51,712 bases of DNA from Amycolatopsis sp. MtRt-6 (GTDB taxonomy: Bacteria > Actinomycetota > Actinomycetes > Mycobacteriales > Pseudonocardiaceae). The notes under the pieces were generated by a model that was given only the letters and a program-made list of their open reading frames with translations, was not told the DNA's origin and did not search any database. Made by a program: the position numbers and the translations under genes. Where the stretch lies: NCBI RefSeq assembly GCF_017308975.1, contig NZ_JADWPD010000034.1, forward strand, positions 1 through 51,712, in the 5' to 3' direction. Shown in pieces: positions 46,485 through 51,712 of this stretch. Within the stretch, counting starts at the first letter, position 1, and the number at the start of each line of letters is the position of its first letter.

Positions 46485-46658
46485 ATGCCCGGGGACTTCG
46501 TCCCGCCGAACGACCTGGCCGACCAGCAGGTGCCGGTCCGGCCCGAGCGCGAAGACACCGAGGACGTCACCGGTGTCCCGGCCGACGCCGATCCGGCGGA
46601 TTTCGCCGACCAGCACCGCGACGCGCCCGTCCTCGGCGACGGCGAACCGTGGCCGTGA
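46485..46658 (+). CDS. Short acidic hypothetical protein
   Basis: A 57-residue, very acidic protein rich in Asp, Pro and Ala (DFVPPNDLADQ at the N-terminus, DPADFADQ near the middle). It has no Cys, no membrane segment and is probably disordered. ATG 46485 is preceded by a strong AAGGGAGGG at ideal spacing, and this decides the start over an upstream in-frame ATG at 46431. It ends seven bases before the converging hydrolase gene. Similar small acidic proteins are common in actinobacteria, but I know no function. Confidence 0.6.
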   Translation: MPGDFVPPNDLADQQVPVRPEREDTEDVTGVPADADPADFADQHRDAPVLGDGEPWP

Positions 46659-46665
46659 GCGGGAG

Positions 46666-47472
46666 TCACAACGACAGGAATTCGCCCCGCAGCAGCAGCT
46701 TCACCCGCGTGGGCGGGCGGCGGTGCCGGACCTCCACCAGGAATTCGGACACCGGTGAGTGGAACAGGCCGTAGTCGTCGAAGTGCACCGGGACCGCGCG
46801 CCGGGCCTCCAGCAGGTTCAGCAGCTCGACCCCGCCGCGGTGGTCGAGCGTGACGAGCACGCCGAACGCGCGCGTGCCGCCCAGGTGCACGACCGCGAGG
46901 TCGAGGTCGGGGAAGTGCTCCCGGATGCTCCGGAGTTCCTGGTGCAGCACCGTGTCCCCGCTGACGTAGATCCGCAGCGGATCGGCTTCCGGCGTCGCGC
47001 GGTACTCCAGCACGCTGCCCATGACCGGCGGGAGCAGCCGCCGCATCGGACCGGGGGCGTGCCGCGCGGGGACGGACGTCACCGTCAGCCGCGCGTCGCC
47101 GTCGGTGAAGGTCTCCGACGTCCACGTCGGCAGCGGGAGCGGCGCGTGGAAACCCCGCCGCAGCAAGCGGGTGGCCGCGTGCCCGGTGGTGAGGATCGGG
47201 GTGTCGCGGGGGAGTTCACGCGCGGCGATCCGGTCGAAGTGGTCGCCGTGCAGGTGGGAAAGGACGACCGCGGTCAGCGGCGGCAGGTCCGCCGGCTGCA
47301 GCGCGGGTTCGGTGCGCCGCCGGGAAAGCAGGCCCTGCCCGAAGTACGACCACTGGCCGCGGTGCAGGAAGTTCGGGTCGGTGAGCAGGGTGAACGGGCC
47401 CAGCCGGAGCACGGTGGTCGCGGTCCCGACGAACATCAGGGAGTTGCCGTCGGGTGGCTCGTACGGGGACAT
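46666..47472 (-). CDS. Metallo-beta-lactamase-fold hydrolase (UlaG/NAPE-PLD-like)
   Basis: A 268-residue metal-dependent hydrolase. The zinc-binding motif is HLHGDH (His73, His75, Asp77, His78), with further candidate ligands at His137 (ARHAPG) and the Asp of SGDT, and a late VHFDDYG. The N-terminus FVGTATTVLRLGPFTLLTDPNFL is typical of the UlaG/NAPE-PLD-like group (L-ascorbate-6-phosphate lactonase and phospholipase relatives). There is no signal peptide, so it is cytoplasmic. ATG 47472 follows AAAGGA. It lies just after a strong terminator in the same direction, so it may rely on read-through or a very close promoter. The true substrate is unknown. Confidence 0.93.
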   Translation of the reverse strand: MSPYEPPDGNSLMFVGTATTVLRLGPFTLLTDPNFLHRGQWSYFGQGLLSRRRTEPALQPADLPPLTAVVLSHLHGDHFDRIAARELPRDTPILTTGHAATRLLRRGFHAPLPLPTWTSETFTDGDARLTVTSVPARHAPGPMRRLLPPVMGSVLEYRATPEADPLRIYVSGDTVLHQELRSIREHFPDLDLAVVHLGGTRAFGVLVTLDHRGGVELLNLLEARRAVPVHFDDYGLFHSPVSEFLVEVRHRRPPTRVKLLLRGEFLSL

Positions 47473-47491
47473 CGCGGTCCTTTCGCGGGGA

Positions 47492-47521
47492 TGGGGCGCG
47501 GCCGGGGGCGGCCGCGCCCCA
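47492..47521 (-). terminator. Strong hairpin ending the DUF3618 operon
   Basis: TGGGGCGCGGCC (47492-47503) pairs perfectly with GGCCGCGCCCCA (47510-47521), a 12-bp stem with a six-base loop. It begins five bases beyond the stop of the DUF3618 gene, in the direction of transcription. Confidence 0.8.
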
Positions 47522-47525
47522 CGGC

Positions 47526-48137
47526 TCAGCTCCGGGACCGCACGTTCTGCTGGGCCTCCTGGGCGCGATCGGTGACGTCGCCGGTCGCCGACCGCGCTTC
47601 GTCCTTGACGGTGGACGCCGCGCCGGCGGCTTCCGACTTCACCGATTCGGCCGCCTGCTGCGCGGGTTCGCGCAGGTTCTCCTTCAGTTCCCCGGCCGCC
47701 TGCTGGGCCACCGGAGCCACGTGCTCGCGGGCCAGGTCGGTGGCCTGCCCGGCGAGCCGGCGCTCCGGCTCGCTCGCGGGCAGCAGGGACGACACGAGCC
47801 AGCCGGCGCCGAAGGCGATCAGGCCGGCGGCCAGCGGATTACCCTGGGTACCGCGCTTGATCGACTCCGGGGCCTCGCTGACGGCGTCGGCGGCGGAGCT
47901 CACCTTGTCCTGGGCAGCCGAAGCGACGGAGCCGACCTTGTCGCCCGCCGTCGACGCGTGGTCGGACGCCGTGCCCATGACGCGGTCCCGCGCGTGGCTC
48001 ACCGCCGACCGCATCCGGCCGATGCGGCGTTCGACGATCCGGCCCGGCGTCACCTTTTCGGTGAGGGCGTTCACGTCGGTGCTGAGCGCGCGTTGCGTGC
48101 CTTCGATTTCGCGGCGGATCCGCTCCGGTTCCGTCAT
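47526..48137 (-). CDS. DUF3618 family membrane-associated protein
   Basis: A 203-residue protein with the DUF3618 signature at the N-terminus (PERIRREIEGTQRALSTDVNALTEKVTPGRIVERR). One hydrophobic segment around residues 100-118 (LAAGLIAFGAGWLVSSLL) follows, then a long Ala/Glu/Lys-rich helical tail resembling LEA or apolipoprotein-type amphipathic repeats. Its function is not established; in actinobacteria these genes sit with holin-superfamily genes and are thought to act at the membrane under stress. ATG 48137 overlaps the upstream gene's stop (ATGA) and follows AAAGGCG, so it is coupled. It is the last gene of a three-gene operon. Confidence 0.9.
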   Translation of the reverse strand: MTEPERIRREIEGTQRALSTDVNALTEKVTPGRIVERRIGRMRSAVSHARDRVMGTASDHASTAGDKVGSVASAAQDKVSSAADAVSEAPESIKRGTQGNPLAAGLIAFGAGWLVSSLLPASEPERRLAGQATDLAREHVAPVAQQAAGELKENLREPAQQAAESVKSEAAGAASTVKDEARSATGDVTDRAQEAQQNVRSRS

Positions 48138-48562
48138 GGTCGTTCGCCTTTCAGTGCGTCCGGGACCTGTTGCAGGGTCTCGACGGTGCGTTCGGGTTTC
48201 GGGTTGATCCGGCGGACTTCGCGGCGCCCGGTCGCGTAGAGCACGGCGCCGGCGATCGCCCACACGACCGCGACGATCAGCGCGGCCCAGCCGGCGTCCA
48301 TGACGTTCGCCAGGCCCTGCCAGAGGGCGAGGGAGAGGAACAGCAGGACCATGTAACCGGCGAACCCGGCGCCGCCGAGCATGCCCGCGCCCTTCGCGGC
48401 CTTGCCCGCCTCGGTCTTCACTTCGGCCTTCGCCAGCTCCACTTCCTGGCGCACCAGGGTGGAGAGGTCCTGCATGACGTTGGACATCAGCTCACCGACG
48501 GAGGCATCGGCCACGTCGACGGGCTCGCCGGCGCGGCGAGCGGAACCGGGTGCCTCGGTCAT
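48134..48562 (-). CDS. Phage holin superfamily III (holin_3_6-type) membrane protein
   Basis: A 142-residue protein with the pattern of the actinobacterial holin_3_6 family: an N-terminal amphipathic helix (LMSNVMQDLSTLVRQEVELAK), then two membrane helices around residues 60-84 and 90-112, and a basic C-terminus. Despite the name, chromosomal members in such operons are not phage genes and probably shape or stabilise the membrane. The start is ATG 48562, within TGATG at the end of the upstream gene; GTG 48565 is an alternative that adds one residue. The stop overlaps the DUF3618 start. Confidence 0.88.
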   Translation of the reverse strand: MTEAPGSARRAGEPVDVADASVGELMSNVMQDLSTLVRQEVELAKAEVKTEAGKAAKGAGMLGGAGFAGYMVLLFLSLALWQGLANVMDAGWAALIVAVVWAIAGAVLYATGRREVRRINPKPERTVETLQQVPDALKGERP

Positions 48563-49488
48563 CACGGCACCTGCCCCGGCGCGGAGAAGCGGGGGCTCGG
48601 CTGCGGCAGGTCGTCGGCGGGCCGGGATGTGGTGGGTCCGCCGGGTGCTGCGGCCGGCCGGCTCGGTTGCGGCAGGCCTTCGGCGGGTTGCGGTGCGTTG
48701 GGTCCGCCGGTAGCCGGGCGGCCCTCCATGGGGTGCGGTGCGTTGGCCCCACCGGGAGCCGCAGTGCCCGGCTGCGGGAGGCCTTCGCTCGGCTGGGGTG
48801 CGTTGTACCCACCAGGCGCCGCGGCCGGCCGGCTCGGTTGCGGCAGTCCCTCCGTGGGCTGCGGCGCGTTGTACCCACCCGGAGCCGCATATCCCGGCTG
48901 CGGGCGATCCGGCCGGGCCCCACCAGGCTGCGGAACGGCCGGGCCGGCGTGCGGCTGCGGGGCATCAGCCCCGCCGTTCGGCGAACTCTCCTTCTGCTGC
49001 GCCACCACACCGCGCGTGAGCCGTCCGGCGAGTGCGCCGGCGACGGCCGCGCCGATCAGGAACGTGCCGGGGCGGCGGCGGGCGAAGCGCCTCACCTCGT
49101 CCAGGAGGTCGCCCGGTTCGCGGTGCTCGAGCCAGTCGGCGACCGACCGCGTCCGGTCCGACACCTGGCGTGCGACGTCGCCGGCGAGGCCGGGGGACTC
49201 CGTCTGCTCCGCCATCCGCTCCAGCTGGCCGGCCAGCTGGTGGAGGCTCTCCGCCGCCTTTCGCTGACCGTCCCTGGCCTGGGCCTGCAGCTGCTCCCGG
49301 CCTTCGCGGACCAGGTCGCGTGCTTCCCGCTGGGCGTGCGCGGCCACGTGCTTCGCTTGGTCCGCGGCCGTTTGCGCGACTTCGCCACCCCGGTCGGCGG
49401 CGGTGGCCGCCACTTCGCGGGCTTCGTCCGACGGCGATCCGTTGCCGTGCTGCTGCGGCGGCGACTGACCGCCGGGTCCCTGGGTCAT
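48562..49488 (-). CDS. Coiled-coil membrane protein with Pro/Gly-rich repeat tail
   Basis: A 308-residue protein of unknown function. Residues 20-125 are helical and heptad-like (many Ala, Glu, Gln, Arg). A conserved-looking WLEHREPGDLLDEVRRFARRRPG stretch leads into one hydrophobic segment (TFLIGAAVAGALAGRL, about 144-159). The last 140 residues are Pro/Gln/Gly-rich, with about five imperfect 20-22-residue units (NAPQP.EGLPQP). ATG 49488 is chosen because AGGAGG precedes it at ideal spacing; an in-frame start at 49512 lacks one. It heads the operon with the holin and DUF3618 genes. Confidence 0.82.
   Translation of the reverse strand: MTQGPGGQSPPQQHGNGSPSDEAREVAATAADRGGEVAQTAADQAKHVAAHAQREARDLVREGREQLQAQARDGQRKAAESLHQLAGQLERMAEQTESPGLAGDVARQVSDRTRSVADWLEHREPGDLLDEVRRFARRRPGTFLIGAAVAGALAGRLTRGVVAQQKESSPNGGADAPQPHAGPAVPQPGGARPDRPQPGYAAPGGYNAPQPTEGLPQPSRPAAAPGGYNAPQPSEGLPQPGTAAPGGANAPHPMEGRPATGGPNAPQPAEGLPQPSRPAAAPGGPTTSRPADDLPQPSPRFSAPGQVP
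48640..48900. repeat. Imperfect tandem repeats coding the Pro-rich tail
   Basis: Units of roughly 60-66 bp recur. For example GCCGGCCGGCTCGGTTGCGG occurs near 48653 and again near 48823, each followed by a stretch ending in GGTGCGTTG or GGCGCGTTG. They encode the repeated Pro/Gln tail of the minus-strand gene. Confidence 0.65.
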
Positions 49489-49566
49489 CTCGACCTCCTG
49501 CGGGAGGGGCACTTTCGCGCCTTCGTGGGTGCCGGCGGCGGACCACCGGCCTGGTAGGGCGGCTGG

Positions 49567-49591
49567 CTACCCGGGCGGTCCGGGGATAAAC
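49567..49591 (-). promoter_or_regulatory. SigB-type stress promoter candidate for the coiled-coil/holin/DUF3618 operon
   Basis: On the minus strand GTTT (49591-49588), 15 bases, GGGTAG (49572-49567) fits the actinobacterial SigB-type pattern GNNT-N14-16-GGGTA. Transcription would start near 49560, about 70 bases before the ATG at 49488. The divergent STAS gene belongs to the protein family that controls such sigma factors. Confidence 0.55.
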
Positions 49592-49712
49592 CGGACACCG
49601 CCGCGGCGCCGAGCGTCCGTTCCTCGGTGAAGGTCTTGAACCGGCCGCCCGGCAAATCGATGACAAACCGATGCAAGCCATCTAAGGTCGGCAGCGACGG
49701 AAGGGAGCACCC

Positions 49713-50093
49713 GTGACCGACGACGGGACGCCCGCGCTGACGGTGCGCGTCCGCACCGTGCCCGAAGCCGTCGTCGTCGCGGCCGCCGGCGACCTCGACC
49801 TCGCCACCGCGCCGGTGCTGCGGACGCGGGCGCGCGCCGCGCTGGCCGGCCGGCCCGGGGCGCTCATCGTCGACCTGGGCGCCGTCACCTACTGCGGCTC
49901 GGCCGGACTGCAGGTCATCGCCGAGCTGGTCGCCTCTTCCTCGGCCGCCGGCCTGCCGCTGGCGGTCGTCGCCGACCGGCGGCCGGTGCTGCGTTCCCTG
50001 CAGGTCACGCGCCTCGACGCCGCCGTCGCGCTGCACCCCACGGTGGCCCGCGCCCGCGCGTGGCTCCGGCGGCGACGCACAAGCGGCGGTTAG
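49713..50093 (+). CDS. STAS-domain anti-sigma factor antagonist
   Basis: A 126-residue single STAS domain protein. The core motif VDLGAVTYCGSAGLQVI carries the conserved Ser63, the residue phosphorylated by anti-sigma kinases in the SpoIIAA/RsbV family, with Asp54 in its usual place. When unphosphorylated such proteins bind the anti-sigma factor and free the sigma factor. GTG 49713 is preceded by AAGGGAG. The C-terminus has a short Arg-rich tail (RARAWLRRRR). It is transcribed away from an operon with a SigB-like promoter, which suggests a stress-sigma link, but no kinase or sigma gene is in the window. Confidence 0.93.
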   Translation: MTDDGTPALTVRVRTVPEAVVVAAAGDLDLATAPVLRTRARAALAGRPGALIVDLGAVTYCGSAGLQVIAELVASSSAAGLPLAVVADRRPVLRSLQVTRLDAAVALHPTVARARAWLRRRRTSGG

Positions 50094-50123
50094 GCCCGGC
50101 CCGGTCGCGGGTAGTCCTCAGCC

Positions 50124-50933
50124 ATGGAAGCGGAGGCGCTGCTGCAGAGCCTGACCCGTGTCGTGACCGCGCTCGACGGCACGGGCATCCGGTTCGCCGT
50201 CGCCGGCGGACTGGCCGTGTACGCCCGCGGCGGGCCGCCGTCGGACCACGACGTCGACCTGTTCCTCAAACCCGGTGACGCGGACCGGGCCGCGGAAGTG
50301 CTCACCGCGGCGGGCCTGCGCCGCGTGCACCCGCCGGAGGACTGGCTGACGAAGGTCTACGACGGCGACATCCTGGTGGACCTCATCCACGGCCCCAACC
50401 ACCGGCCGGTGACCGACGAGCTGCTCGACCGCGCCTCGCTGATGCGGATCGGGTCCACCGCGGCGCCGGTCGTCTGCGGCACCGACCTGCTGGTGGACAA
50501 GCTGCTCGTGCTGAGCGCGCACCGGTGCGACTTCGCGCCGCTGCTGCGGATCGCCCGCGACCTGCGCGAGCAGGTCGACTGGACCGACGTCGCCGTGCAG
50601 GTGTCGGCGTCCCCGTACGCCCGGGCGTTCCTGGCCCTGCTCGGCGACCTGGCCGTGATCGACCCGAAGGAGGCACTCGTGCCCGAACCACCGCAGTACC
50701 TCGTCGCCCGGCTCAGCCGGGCCCTCGCCGAAGACCCCCGCACCGCCGAGCTCGGCGTGCACGTGACCGTGCGGGGCGAGCACGTCCACCTGACCGGCGA
50801 AGTCACCTGCCCCGCGCGCAAGGCGGAGGTGGACGCCGTCGTCGGCGAATACCTGACCGGAGAGCTGGTGCACAACGACATCCGGGTCGCCGACGTCCGC
50901 GAACCGGCGAGCGCGGAGGAGATCGGCCGATGA
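50124..50933 (+). CDS. Nucleotidyltransferase-fold protein fused to a BON-like domain
   Basis: A 269-residue protein. The N-terminal part has the nucleotidyltransferase core: GG (28-29) in VAGGLAVYARGG and the metal-binding D-x-D (Asp43, Asp45) in DHDVDLFL, resembling AbiEii/MNT-type transferases. From about residue 190 a BON-like domain follows (VHVTVRGEHVHLTGEVTCPARKAEVD), a fold usually found in periplasmic or membrane-stress proteins. No signal peptide is visible, so it should be cytoplasmic. ATG 50124 is 30 bases after the STAS gene and lacks a strong ribosome binding site. Its stop overlaps the phosphoesterase start (ATGA), so the two probably work together. The substrate is unknown. 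Confidence 0.8.
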   Translation: MEAEALLQSLTRVVTALDGTGIRFAVAGGLAVYARGGPPSDHDVDLFLKPGDADRAAEVLTAAGLRRVHPPEDWLTKVYDGDILVDLIHGPNHRPVTDELLDRASLMRIGSTAAPVVCGTDLLVDKLLVLSAHRCDFAPLLRIARDLREQVDWTDVAVQVSASPYARAFLALLGDLAVIDPKEALVPEPPQYLVARLSRALAEDPRTAELGVHVTVRGEHVHLTGEVTCPARKAEVDAVVGEYLTGELVHNDIRVADVREPASAEEIGR

Positions 50934-51712
50934 GGATCGCCGCGGTCGGGGACGTGCACCTGGGCGAGGATTCCCGCGGCCTGCTCCGGCCGGCCCTGGA
51001 ACACCTCGCGGGCACCGCCGACGTCCTGCTGCTGGCCGGGGACCTCACCCGGCACGGCACCGTCGAGGAGGCCCGCGTGGTGGCCGACGAGCTCGCCGGG
51101 CTCGGCGTGCCGATCGCCGCGGTCCTCGGCAACCACGACCACCACAGCGACTACGCCGAGGTGATCGCGAACCTGCTGCGGGAGACCGGGGTCGAGGTCC
51201 TGGAGGGTGACGCGGTCCGCTTCGACCTGCCGGACGGCTCCCTGGGCGTCGCCGGCGTCAAGGGCTTCGGCGGCGGGTTCGCCGGCAAGTGCGCCAGCCG
51301 GTTCGGCGAGCGGGAGATGAAGGACTTCGTCGAGCACACGATGGCCTCGGCGAATTCGTTGCGGCAAGCGTTGCAGACGCTCGACACGGACGTCGTCGTC
51401 GCGCTGACGCACTACGCGCCGATCCCCGGCACCCTGCACGGCGAGCCCCCCGAGATCCACCCGTTCCTCGGTTCGTACCTGCTGTGCGAGCCGATCGACG
51501 AGGTGGGGGCCGACCTGGCGCTGCACGGCCACGCCCACTTCGGCTGCGAGCAGGGCGTGACACCCGGCGGCGTGCGCGTGCGGAACGTGGCGCAGCCGGT
51601 GATCCGGAAGGCGTACGCGCTCTACGAGCTGCACCCGGCCGAGCTGGCCGCGCGGTCGTGGGTGGGTAATATGGGTAGAAACCCCCATACCACACCCCAC
51701 CCACCCCGGCCG
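50930..51712 (+). CDS. Calcineurin-like metallophosphoesterase (3' end cut by window)
   Basis: The visible 261 residues contain all the metallophosphoesterase motifs in order: GDVH (Asp8, His10), GDLT (Asp38), GNHD (Asn68, His69), His161, and HGHAH (His201, His203). Members hydrolyse phosphomono- or diesters with two metal ions. ATG 50930 overlaps the stop of the nucleotidyltransferase-BON gene. The frame stays open to the window end. The last 18 residues are Pro/His-rich and lie on a weak hairpin (TATGGG at 51670-51675 with CCCATA at 51684-51689), so the domain itself is probably almost complete. Confidence 0.9.
   Translation, partial: MRIAAVGDVHLGEDSRGLLRPALEHLAGTADVLLLAGDLTRHGTVEEARVVADELAGLGVPIAAVLGNHDHHSDYAEVIANLLRETGVEVLEGDAVRFDLPDGSLGVAGVKGFGGGFAGKCASRFGEREMKDFVEHTMASANSLRQALQTLDTDVVVALTHYAPIPGTLHGEPPEIHPFLGSYLLCEPIDEVGADLALHGHAHFGCEQGVTPGGVRVRNVAQPVIRKAYALYELHPAELAARSWVGNMGRNPHTTPHPPRP

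Noticed and set aside
48134..48562. Prophage remnant suggested by the holin-family protein
   Set aside because: No other phage gene is near. The gene sits in an overlapping operon with DUF3618, a common chromosomal arrangement in actinobacteria.

Overview
The window is very GC-rich actinobacterial DNA. The codon use, the NRPS family and the housekeeping neighbours (DUF3618/holin membrane operon, AA10 chitin-active monooxygenase, STAS protein) suggest a Pseudonocardiaceae genome such as Amycolatopsis. That placement is an inference from style, not a database match.

Positions 1-1177 hold no gene I can support. The stretch contains a perfect palindrome (343-376) with TetR-type half sites and a relatively AT-rich part (about 600-760) that probably includes the cluster promoter. 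From 1178 to 42753 runs one plus-strand, tightly coupled operon: a five-module NRPS (1178-18817), an MbtH-like protein, a serine hydrolase of the penicillin-binding-protein (PBP) thioesterase type, a second five-module NRPS (20556-40301), an MFS exporter and a cytochrome P450. The two synthetases together have ten modules. Every condensation domain subtype agrees with the presence or absence of an epimerase in the module before it, which gives a predicted chain L-D-D-D-L-D-L-D-L-D. The assembly line has no cis thioesterase and ends in an epimerase. The PBP-type enzyme has the arrangement known from SurE of surugamide biosynthesis, which cyclises peptides with a D residue at the C-terminus. The most likely product is therefore a head-to-tail cyclic decapeptide. 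Pocket residues read by eye predict Thr at position 7, Val at 4 and 9, a Val/Ile-like residue at 3, positively charged residues at 6 and probably 8, the same large hydrophobic (possibly Trp-like) residue at 1, 5 and 10, and an unassigned residue at 2. The P450 would oxidise the peptide or a carrier-bound residue, and the MFS protein would export it.

From 43038 onward the window looks like ordinary chromosome: an Ala/Lys/Pro-rich membrane protein; a sugar-isomerase-like TIM-barrel protein with a LacI/cre-type operator; a secreted AA10 lytic polysaccharide monooxygenase on the minus strand, with a related operator and a strange G/C homopolymer block in its leader; two small unknown proteins; a metallo-beta-lactamase-fold hydrolase; and a three-gene minus-strand membrane/stress operon (Pro-rich coiled-coil protein, holin-superfamily protein, DUF3618 protein). 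That operon ends at a strong hairpin and has a sigma-B-like promoter candidate. Divergent from it is a plus-strand group: a STAS anti-sigma antagonist, a nucleotidyltransferase-BON fusion, and a metallophosphoesterase cut by the window end.

The strongest lead is the uncharacterised-looking cationic cyclic decapeptide pathway with trans PBP-type cyclisation. I cannot test its novelty without a search.
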